Positions 8,025-14,234 of a stretch of 33,479 nt of DNA are shown one piece after another. The stretch is taken from positions 1 through 33,479 of the forward strand of contig JAEZZY010000076.1 of the NCBI GenBank assembly GCA_023418315.1. The letters run 5' to 3'. Both the position numbers and the translations under genes were made by a program. The stretch comes from Bacteroidota bacterium (GTDB lineage: Bacteria; Bacteroidota; Bacteroidia; Chitinophagales; Chitinophagaceae). Within the stretch, counting starts at the first letter, position 1, and each line of letters starts with the position of its first letter. The notes below the pieces were generated by a model. It was not told where the DNA came from. It saw only the letters and a program-made list of their open reading frames with translations, and did no database searches.

Positions 8025-8522
8025 ATGAACGATCCATATATTATCCCCGCACAAGCAAGAATAGGACATGTGCACCTCAAAGTGGCAGACCTTCAGCGTT
8101 CGCTTGCATTTTATCGCGATTTGCTGGGCTTTGAGCTTACCATGATGTACGGCAATCAGGCGGCATTTGTTTCCGCAGGCGGCTATCACCATCATATTGG
8201 TCTGAACACATGGCAGAGCAAAAACGCTCCTCCGGCTTCTAAAAACGGGGTGGGCTTGTATCATACGGCTATCGTATATCCTACACGCAGAGATCTGGCT
8301 GTCATCTTCGACCGCCTGCGGAAAGCAGGTTATCCTTTGACCGGCGCCAGCGACCACGGTGTATCGGAAGCCCTATATCTGGATGATCCCGACGGTAATG
8401 GCGTAGAGCTTTATTGGGATCGCCCCAAGGAACTTTGGCCAAAGAAAAGTGAGGGTACTATTGAGATGTTTACCATAGCGCTCGACTTAGCAGATTTATT
8501 GAAAGAAATAGAACGGGAGTAA
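8025..8522 (+). CDS. VOC family (glyoxalase/extradiol dioxygenase fold) protein
   Basis: A 165-residue vicinal-oxygen-chelate protein. The first beta-alpha-beta module contains IGHVHLKVADLQRSLAFYRDLLGFEL. The second contains GLYHTAIVYPTRRDLAVIFDRL and ends in LDDPDGNGVELYWDRP. Candidate metal ligands are the His of GHVHLKV, the His of LYHTA and the Glu of ELYWDRP, the usual VOC trio. It resembles the N-terminal part of CatE-like catechol 2,3-dioxygenases; the length suggests a single two-module unit. The substrate is not evident. It stands alone between a divergent L,D-transpeptidase gene and leuS, which has its own promoter. Confidence 0.88.
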   Translation: MNDPYIIPAQARIGHVHLKVADLQRSLAFYRDLLGFELTMMYGNQAAFVSAGGYHHHIGLNTWQSKNAPPASKNGVGLYHTAIVYPTRRDLAVIFDRLRKAGYPLTGASDHGVSEALYLDDPDGNGVELYWDRPKELWPKKSEGTIEMFTIALDLADLLKEIERE

Positions 8523-8653
8523 GCGCCTGTTTGCATTTTCAATAAACGATTTTATCGGCATCGCTCTACCTTCTTTGCCTATATCTCTCCACTTGCGAGG
8601 CGCTATCTTATTGCCTCATAGCCTATAGAATGGATTTTTCATGATTATCACTG

Positions 8654-8661
8654 TAATTTCG
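8654..8661 (+). promoter_or_regulatory. -7 promoter box for leuS
   Basis: TAATTTCG fits TAnnTTTG with one change (C at position seven). It sits 18 bases upstream of the leuS ATG, predicting a leader of about 12 bases. The preceding gap (8523-8653) holds small inverted repeats (AGCGCCT/AGGCGCT; GAGGC/GCCTC) without a T-tract. Confidence 0.4.
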
Positions 8662-8678
8662 CAGCCCAATTAACACCT

Positions 8679-11600
8679 ATGGAATATAATTTTCAGCAGA
8701 TAGAGCAAAAGTGGAAAGCATACTGGAAAGAAAATAAGGTTTATAAAACGACCAATGATACCGGTAAGCCAAAATATTACATCCTCGATATGTTCCCCTA
8801 TCCGAGTGGTGCAGGGTTGCATGTAGGACACCCGCTGGGCTATATCGCTTCGGATATTTATGCACGCTATAAAAAAATGAAAGGCTTCAATGTGCTGCAT
8901 CCGATGGGTTTTGACGCGTTTGGCTTGCCTGCGGAACAATATGCGCTGGAAACAGGACAGCACCCGACCGTAACAACGGAAAAAAATATTGCTCGTTATA
9001 AAGAACAATTAGACAATATAGGCTTCTGCTATGATTGGGAACGCGAAGTGCGTACAAGCAATCCGAATTATTATAAATGGACACAGTGGATTTTCCTGCA
9101 ATTATTCCATAGTTTTTATGATAGAAAAGAACAAAAAGCAAGACCCATCAAGGAGCTGATTTCCATTTTTGAAAACGAAGGAAATGCGAATGCGATTTGT
9201 CCGGAAGATGAGAACCTGAAATTTACAGCCGCAGAATGGAAGGCTTTTGACGAAAAACAACAGCGCGAAATTTTGATGCAATACCGCCTGGCTTATCAGG
9301 GCTATGCGGAGGTTTGGTGGTGCGAAGGCTTGGGAACGGTATTGGCAAATGATGAAGTAGTAAACGGCGTTTCAGAGCGTGGCGGTTTTCCTGTGGAGCG
9401 CAAGAAAATGCGTCAGTGGTTTTTGAGAATTACAGAATATGCGGACAGGTTGATTGACAGCCTTGATAAATTGGAATGGAGCGATGCGATGAAGGAAATG
9501 CAGCGCAACTGGATTGGGAAGAGCATGGGTGCGGAAATCCAATTCAAAATTCAAAATTCAAAATTCAAAATCCCAGTTTTCACTACTCGCCCTGATACCA
9601 TTTTCGGAGTGGATTTTATGGTGTTGGCACCGGAGCATGAATTGGTAAATGAGATAACGACTGCGGAGCAAAAAGAAGCTGTTGCAGCGTATAAAGATTA
9701 TGTAAAAAGCCGCTCCGAACGCGAACGCATGGCGGAAACGAAAAAAATAACCGGCGAATTTACCGGCGCTTATGTGGAGCATCCTTTTACTAAAAAGCAA
9801 CTTCCCGTTTGGATTTCAGAATATGTACTGGCGGGTTACGGAACAGGCGCTATTATGGCGGTACCAAGCGGCGACAGTCGTGATCACGCTTTTGCGAAGC
9901 ATTTTAAAATCCCCATTACCAACATTTTCGGGGCAAATTATAACGGTGAGGAAGCCTATAGCGCCAAAGAAGGGACGCTTGAAAACAGTGATTTTCTCAA
10001 TGGAAAAAACATCAAAGAAGCGGCGGCACTCGTAATCGAAGAGTTGAAGAAAAAAAACATCGGTACGCCTAAGGTTAATTATAAACTGCGCGATGCAGGC
10101 TTTAGCCGTCAGCGATATTGGGGCGAGCCGTTTCCGATAATTTATCAGGATGGAATTGCCTATGCCATAGACGAACCTCAACTGAAGATTTCCGATAACG
10201 AAAGACGATTGCCTGTGGAGCTGCCCATGGTGGAGCATTACAAACCCGGAGCACAAGGCGAAGGTCCGCTGGCGAATGTGGAAGACTGGGTGAACCTTAC
10301 CCCCAGCCCCTCTCCATCTGAGATGGAGAGGGGGGAAGGTGTGCTTTATCAGAAAACAGATGGTGGAGAGAATAGAGTAAATGAGGGTGAATATTTGAAT
10401 ACATTAAAGCAAACAAACCTTCCTAAATATCGTATTGCTAATTTAAAGAATTATGAACATGCGCGGAGAAACCGTAAAGAATATACGATAGCTGAGCATT
10501 TGCTTTGGCAGGAATTGCGAAACAATCGTGCGGGCTATAAAGTGCGCCGTCAGCACCCGATAGATGCGTTCATTGTTGATTTTGTGTTTTTGCAGCAGTC
10601 GCTGATAGTAGAGGTGGACGGTGGCTATCATAACGATGCGTTGCAAAAAGAAAATGATGTGGAGCGCACGACTGTATTGGAAAGCCTTGGCTTTAAAGTA
10701 ATCCGTTTTACCAACGAAGAAATTGAAAAAAACATAGAAAAGGTAGTTGGTGTTATTAAAGGCGAATTAGAAAAAAGAAGAAAAGAAATCGCCGAAAGAA
10801 TAAACACAACATCATCACAAAATGAGGATACGCAACATGTCACCCCTTCTCCACACGTGGAGAAGGGGCTGGGGGTTGAGGTGCTAAAACGCGAAACTTC
10901 CACCATGCCAGGTTATGCCGGTAGCAGTTGGTATTTCCTGCGCTATATGGATCCGCAAAATGATGGAGAATTTGCCTCAAGAAAAGCTACGGATTACTGG
11001 CGTGAAGTGGACTTATACATCGGCGGTACGGAACATGCCGTAGGGCATTTACTGTATAGCCGTATGTGGACAAAAGCCTTATATGACTTGGGTTTTATAG
11101 GTTTTGATGAGCCGTTTAAGAAGCTGGTGAATCAGGGGATGATACAAGGGAATTCAAGGTTTGTGTATGAATTAAGTGGGGGCGTACATGTTGATACAAA
11201 TCTCTTGGATGATGGTGAAATAATTAGTGGTAATAGTAAACTTGGGATAACAGGAAAAGTAAAACATCCTAATGTTTTTGTTTCATTTGGAGTTTATGAT
11301 AGGGTGGAAAAAGGTATCATGAATGCTGCTGAAATGGAAGCGTTAAATGAGTTGATTAAAATACAATTGCAAAAATTTAATAAGTCCGGTTTGACATTCA
11401 GAGTTCTTACTGAGCATATCATTCCCCATAGAATTGACGTAAACATAGTTGATGGCAATGAACTCAATATCGAGGAATTCAGAAATTGGAAAAATGGCGA
11501 ATATGCCAATGCCGAGTTTATTCTGGAAGATGGCACTCTATATTCTCCCCTCTCCATCTCTGATGGAGAGGGGCAGGGGGTGAGGTATATTTGTGGCTCT

Positions 11601-12293
11601 GCCATCGAAAAAATGTCCAAATCAAAATACAACGTCGTAAACCCCGACGATATTGTAGCGCAATATGGCGCGGATACCTTCCGCATGTATGAGATGTTTC
11701 TCGGCCCTATAGACGTAAGCAAACCCTGGGATACCAAAGGCATTGAAGGGGTACATCGCTTTCTGAAAAAGCTATGGCGTTTATATTTCGATGAACAAAA
11801 AGGATGGATGGTAACGGATGAAAAAGCCACTGAAGCCGAACTGAAAATCCTCCATAAAACCATTAAGAAAATTGCAGATGATATAGAGAAATTTTCATTC
11901 AATACATCAGTCAGTCAGTTTATGATCTGCGTAAATGAACTTGCAAGTCTCCACTGCCATAAAAAAACAATACTCGAACCTTTAGCACTATGCATCGCAC
12001 CATTTGCACCGCATTTGGCAGAAGAACTCTGGCATCAGTTCGGACATAAGGAAAGTATCGTCCATGCAGATTTTCCGGTTTATCAAGAACAATACGTAAC
12101 AGAAAGCTCTAAAAATTATCCCATAGCCATCAATGGAAAAACACGGTTGGAAATGGATTTTCCTTTGGATGCGGAACAAGGTTTTATAGAACAGCAGGTT
12201 TTAGCGAATGAAAATGTGCAGAAATATCTGGAAGGCAGGCAACCAAAGAAAATCATTTTTGTGAAAGGAAGAATGATTAATATAGTAGTGTAG
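8679..12293 (+). CDS. leuS: Leucyl-tRNA synthetase carrying in-frame insertions, including a DUF559 domain
   Basis: A class Ia synthetase charging tRNA-Leu with leucine, 1204 residues against roughly 920-960 in Bacteroidota. Core features are intact: HIGH-type HVGH (48-51) in YPSGAGLHVGHPLGY, editing (CP1) motifs VFTTRPDTIFGVDF and GTGAIMAVPSGDSRDHAF, MPGYAGSSWYFLRYMDP (from 743), KMSKS (978-982) and a C-terminal anticodon-binding domain. Excess length includes residues about 540-735 (a DUF559 endonuclease-like domain between palindromes, just before MPGYAGSSWY) and about 954-969 (a solo palindrome translated as LYSPLSISDGEGQGVR, just before YICGSAIEKMSKS). Residues 288-297 are coded by a heptamer repeat. 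The frame survives everything, so the enzyme is probably made and functional, since leuS is normally essential and no second copy is seen here. The start matches the family N-terminus. Confidence 0.96.
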   Translation: MEYNFQQIEQKWKAYWKENKVYKTTNDTGKPKYYILDMFPYPSGAGLHVGHPLGYIASDIYARYKKMKGFNVLHPMGFDAFGLPAEQYALETGQHPTVTTEKNIARYKEQLDNIGFCYDWEREVRTSNPNYYKWTQWIFLQLFHSFYDRKEQKARPIKELISIFENEGNANAICPEDENLKFTAAEWKAFDEKQQREILMQYRLAYQGYAEVWWCEGLGTVLANDEVVNGVSERGGFPVERKKMRQWFLRITEYADRLIDSLDKLEWSDAMKEMQRNWIGKSMGAEIQFKIQNSKFKIPVFTTRPDTIFGVDFMVLAPEHELVNEITTAEQKEAVAAYKDYVKSRSERERMAETKKITGEFTGAYVEHPFTKKQLPVWISEYVLAGYGTGAIMAVPSGDSRDHAFAKHFKIPITNIFGANYNGEEAYSAKEGTLENSDFLNGKNIKEAAALVIEELKKKNIGTPKVNYKLRDAGFSRQRYWGEPFPIIYQDGIAYAIDEPQLKISDNERRLPVELPMVEHYKPGAQGEGPLANVEDWVNLTPSPSPSEMERGEGVLYQKTDGGENRVNEGEYLNTLKQTNLPKYRIANLKNYEHARRNRKEYTIAEHLLWQELRNNRAGYKVRRQHPIDAFIVDFVFLQQSLIVEVDGGYHNDALQKENDVERTTVLESLGFKVIRFTNEEIEKNIEKVVGVIKGELEKRRKEIAERINTTSSQNEDTQHVTPSPHVEKGLGVEVLKRETSTMPGYAGSSWYFLRYMDPQNDGEFASRKATDYWREVDLYIGGTEHAVGHLLYSRMWTKALYDLGFIGFDEPFKKLVNQGMIQGNSRFVYELSGGVHVDTNLLDDGEIISGNSKLGITGKVKHPNVFVSFGVYDRVEKGIMNAAEMEALNELIKIQLQKFNKSGLTFRVLTEHIIPHRIDVNIVDGNELNIEEFRNWKNGEYANAEFILEDGTLYSPLSISDGEGQGVRYICGSAIEKMSKSKYNVVNPDDIVAQYGADTFRMYEMFLGPIDVSKPWDTKGIEGVHRFLKKLWRLYFDEQKGWMVTDEKATEAELKILHKTIKKIADDIEKFSFNTSVSQFMICVNELASLHCHKKTILEPLALCIAPFAPHLAEELWHQFGHKESIVHADFPVYQEQYVTESSKNYPIAINGKTRLEMDFPLDAEQGFIEQQVLANENVQKYLEGRQPKKIIFVKGRMINIVV
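9542..9569 (+). repeat. Four tandem ATTCAAA heptamers inside leuS
   Basis: Four perfect copies of ATTCAAA run through the start of the LeuS editing domain, coding for QFKIQNSKFKI immediately before PVFTTRPDT. Since 7 is not a multiple of 3, each unit is read in a different frame. Similar runs occur as dispersed repeats in Bacteroidota and cyanobacteria, as far as I recall. Confidence 0.75.
10307..10333 (+). repeat. Left palindrome of the DUF559 insert
   Basis: CCCCTCTCCATCT (10307-10319), one central G, then AGATGGAGAGGGG (10321-10333): a perfect 13-bp-arm palindrome translated as part of LTPSPSPSEMERG, a peptide familiar from Bacteroidota dispersed repeats. Confidence 0.9.
10843..10868 (+). 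repeat. Right palindrome of the DUF559 insert
   Basis: CCCCTTCTCCAC (10843-10854), AC, then GTGGAGAAGGGG (10857-10868): perfect 12-bp arms. With the following CTGGGGGTTGAGGT it is the inverted counterpart of the left end, translated as VTPSPHVEKGLGVEV. Confidence 0.9.
11547..11573 (+). repeat. Solo palindrome of the same type, in-frame before KMSKS
   Basis: CCCCTCTCCATC (11547-11558), TCT, then GATGGAGAGGGG (11562-11573), followed by CAGGGGGTGAGG. The first 12 bases are identical to those of the left palindrome at 10307. The full element (about 11538-11585) adds some 16 residues between FILEDGT and YICGSAIEKMSKS. Confidence 0.88.
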
Positions 12294-12357
12294 CATTAAC
12301 GAATTTATTCCTGATTTATAGGGCGGGTTTTTAACAAACAAGCAGGAAAGAATGCGC

Positions 12358-12365
12358 TAAATTTG
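12358..12365 (+). promoter_or_regulatory. -7 promoter box without a following coding gene
   Basis: TAAATTTG is an exact TAnnTTTG match in the leuS-Rnk gap. It predicts a transcript beginning near 12372. No convincing ORF follows, but a terminator hairpin does, at 12523-12590. Confidence 0.4.
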
Positions 12366-12371
12366 CATAAT

Positions 12372-12590
12372 CCGGTTGGTGTCATGCACGTTTATAGAAC
12401 ATATCCTTTGCTTTCTATAGGTAGCCTATGTGTTGCCCCGTTGGCGTGTACCTACCCTTATTTGTCGCCTCTCGGGCGCAAACTTTATTTCAGTTCTAAT
12501 TTTAAGGACTTTAACACAATAGCCCCGACCTGTTTTAAAAAGTCATAGTTGCTTCAGGTTCGGGGAGTTTGTTTTATTATTTTATTTTTT
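12372..12590 (+). ncRNA. Candidate structured non-coding RNA (about 200 nt)
   Basis: The 418-base gap between leuS and the Rnk-like gene has an exact -7 box (12358-12365) and, 160 bases on, a terminator-like hairpin. Between them, GGTT...GTGT (12374-12382) can pair with ACAC...AGCC (12514-12524), closing the ends. TGCACGTT can pair with GGCGTGTA (with G-T wobbles), and CGCC/GGCG forms a short hairpin near 12467. A 54-codon ORF in this stretch looks non-coding. Size, promoter, closing stem and terminator resemble housekeeping RNAs such as 6S, but I do not recognise a diagnostic motif, so family is left open. Confidence 0.35.
12523..12590 (+). terminator. Intrinsic terminator of the candidate RNA
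   Basis: CCCCGACCTG (12523-12532) pairs with CAGGTTCGGGG (12555-12565) with one bulged T, and is followed by the T-rich AGTTTGTTTTATTATTTTA. The loop is about 22 bases, longer than usual. It could also end leuS transcription. Confidence 0.5.
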
Positions 12591-12711
12591 GAATAAGGTT
12601 GGCAGGGAAAAACAAAGGCTGATTTTATTCTTCTTTCAACACAGATTTTATTATTTCACTAAAAACCTTGCCTATAAAAGCATGTAGGTGGGCGGATAAA
12701 AAACAACCATT

Positions 12712-13092
12712 ATGAATACACACGTTAAAAATCCCGTAGTGATAAGGGATGAAGATTATGAATTGCTAAGACCGTATATCAGCAATGTAACAGAAAGAGA
12801 AGGTGAAATGACCCTGAGCAGCGAGCTGAAAAGAGCTGTAATCGTAGCCAAAGAAGCGTTTCCACCGAATACCATAGGGCTTAACTCAAAGATATCCATA
12901 CAAGATCTTGAAACGGACAAGGTAAAAGAAATCACCTTGGTGATGCCGGCACATATTGATATACAAAACAATAAATTTTCTATCCTTACTCCTATGGGCG
13001 CCGCGTTAATTGGTTTTAGAGCAGGAGAGGAAGTAAGCTGGAAAATGCCTGCCGGAATAAAGCGCTTCAGAATTCTGGAGGTGGTGAATTGA
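12712..13092 (+). CDS. GreA/GreB C-terminal domain protein, Rnk-like
   Basis: A 126-residue protein. Residues about 45-126 resemble the FKBP-like C-terminal domain of GreA/GreB: NTIGLNSKISIQDLETDKVKEITLVMP, then ILTPMGAALIGFRAGEEVSWKMPAGIKRFRILEV. The N-terminus (about 1-44) is too short for the long coiled-coil finger of GreA and instead fits the short helical hairpin of Rnk. Rnk-type proteins bind RNA polymerase and affect transcription without GreA's cleavage activity. Bacteroidota often have several such genes. The start ATG follows an A-rich leader (AAAAAACAACCATT). The gene stands alone after the candidate RNA and before the SirB1-like gene. Confidence 0.82.
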   Translation: MNTHVKNPVVIRDEDYELLRPYISNVTEREGEMTLSSELKRAVIVAKEAFPPNTIGLNSKISIQDLETDKVKEITLVMPAHIDIQNNKFSILTPMGAALIGFRAGEEVSWKMPAGIKRFRILEVVN

Positions 13093-13140
13093 GTACGTCC
13101 TGTGCTTACTCAAGAAATCCATGATGTTTATAGCCAAACG

Positions 13141-13198
13141 GAACGCAGATTTACCGGCGGCAGGCAGTTGTATGCGCCCATAGATTGCTTCTGCGTTC
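13141..13198 (+). other. Long-range RNA hairpin in the Rnk/SirB1 gap
   Basis: GAACGCAGA (13141-13149) and TCTGCGTTC (13190-13198) are perfect 9-bp complements. Between them GGCGGCA can pair with TGCGCC with one bulged G. A T-run (ATTTTTTTA) comes about 13 bases later. It could be a terminator of the Rnk-like gene or a 5' element of the next gene. Confidence 0.35.
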
Positions 13199-13277
13199 TG
13201 TTCTTTCAGGCATATTTTTTTAGGCTACGAAGAGTATAATTTTCTGTTTTTTGTTGTATATTTCGGACACGGATGCC

Positions 13278-14159
13278 ATGAAAACCACCAACGAGATAAA
13301 CGCTCTGCTACGGTTGATAGACGACCCCGACGATGAGGTATATACTGCCATTTCGGAGAAAATAGTGCATTACGGAAAAGACATTATCCCTAATCTCGAA
13401 AGCCTATGGGAACGCACCGCCGATGAAATACTACAGGAGCGAATAGAACAACTTATCCATAGAGTGCATTTTGAGGATCTCCAAGCCGAGTTTCTGGAAT
13501 GGGCACAGTCGAAAAGACCGGAACTGCTGCGTGGCGCTATTCTGGTGGCTAAATATCAATTCCCTGAGCTGAATATTCCTTCCTTGCTCGCACAGTTTGA
13601 TGCCATCCGGAGAAATATATGGCTGGAGCTGAATAATTACCTTACTCCCTTAGAGCAGGTAAATGTGCTTAACAGCATTCTTTACAACTACTATAAACTG
13701 CAAGGGCATGAGCTGACCGAGCGGGAGCCGAAATATTTTTTCATCAACCAGGTGCTGGAAGGCAAGCATGGCAATTCCTATAGCCTCGGCATTTTATACC
13801 TGGCACTCTGTGAAATGCTGGACATTCCTGTTTTTGCGATGAATATTCCCCGGCAGTTTGTATTCGCCTATCTGGATACGTTACATCATTTTTTCGCTAC
13901 GGATAATGACGGCATTCAGCAGGTACAATTCTTTATAGATCCTATGAACGGCATGGTTTATACTCAAACCGATGTGTCTGCTTATCTGAAGAAAATAAAT
14001 GCCGTAGATGCGGATGCGTACTATACGCCCTTAAATTCCCTGCGCATTATTTATAAAATGCTGGAAGAGCTGGCGCTGTGCTACCGCTACAAAAAGCAGG
14101 AACAAAAAGCAGATGAAATACAACAATTGATACGGTTGCTGATGGCGGATAACAGCTAA
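13278..14159 (+). CDS. SirB1-family transglutaminase-fold protein, catalytic Cys not evident
   Basis: A 293-residue protein. The N-terminal helical part (about 1-85) contains HEAT-like text (LLRLIDDPDDEVYTAISEKI). The SirB1-type transglutaminase-like region follows: LTPLEQVNVLNSILYNYY, NQVLEGKHGNSYSLGILYLALCEMLDIPVFAMNIPRQFVFAY, then FIDPMNGMVYTQTD. Where thiol enzymes of this superfamily would have Cys (compare GNCLSLSLLY in proteobacterial members, from memory) this protein has GNSYSLGILY, so it is probably not a classical transglutaminase or protease. Function is unknown. The frame opens nine codons earlier, but ATG at 13278 starts the conserved part (MKTTNEINALLRLI). Confidence 0.78.
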   Translation: MKTTNEINALLRLIDDPDDEVYTAISEKIVHYGKDIIPNLESLWERTADEILQERIEQLIHRVHFEDLQAEFLEWAQSKRPELLRGAILVAKYQFPELNIPSLLAQFDAIRRNIWLELNNYLTPLEQVNVLNSILYNYYKLQGHELTEREPKYFFINQVLEGKHGNSYSLGILYLALCEMLDIPVFAMNIPRQFVFAYLDTLHHFFATDNDGIQQVQFFIDPMNGMVYTQTDVSAYLKKINAVDADAYYTPLNSLRIIYKMLEELALCYRYKKQEQKADEIQQLIRLLMADNS

Positions 14160-14234
14160 TATTTTCTGCGCATACTAACTATTCCAGATTTCTTTGCGTC
14201 TAAAGGGTATGACTCACCTTAAAACAAAGAAATC

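Larger units (their letters stand above)
10296..10883 (+). mobile_element. Palindrome-bounded DUF559 element inserted in-frame in leuS
   Basis: The 588-bp segment (196 codons, no stop) interrupts LeuS between EDWVN (535-539) and LKRETSTMPG. The left edge reads ACCTTACCCCCAGCCCCT and the right edge, reverse-complemented, ACCTCAACCCCCAGCCCC, each running into a palindrome: imperfect terminal inverted repeats of about 25 bp. Inside, residues about 590-697 (10446-10769) form a DUF559 domain, with AEHLLWQELRNNRAGYKVRRQHP, FIVDF (D634), LIVEVDGGYH (E645, D647, H651) and VIRFTNEE. DUF559 is related to Vsr-type PD-(D/E)xK nucleases. No target duplication is clear and edges are estimated to within a few codons. 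The mobile interpretation is inference; domain and repeats are seen directly. Confidence 0.75.

Noticed and set aside
8523..8653. Inverted repeats before leuS as an attenuator or T-box
   Set aside because: There is no T-box motif, specifier loop or T-tract; T-boxes are not expected in Bacteroidota, and the leuS promoter lies downstream of the repeats.
10296..10883. LeuS insert as an intein
   Set aside because: There is no Cys/Ser at the left junction, no C-terminal HN followed by C/S/T, and no Hint-type blocks. DUF559 also differs from the LAGLIDADG or HNH nucleases typical of inteins.
11294..11902. 202-codon minus-strand frame inside leuS
   Set aside because: It is antisense to conserved LeuS motifs including KMSKS and has no recognisable domain; a shadow of the real gene.
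8679..12293. LeuS as two fused genes or a pseudogene
   Set aside because: The synthetase motifs occur once, in order, on both sides of the inserts and the frame is unbroken, so it is one gene with insertions.
12363..12548. Small ORF within the candidate RNA
   Set aside because: No leader, no domain, start next to the -7 box. The stretch shows pairing rather than coding character.
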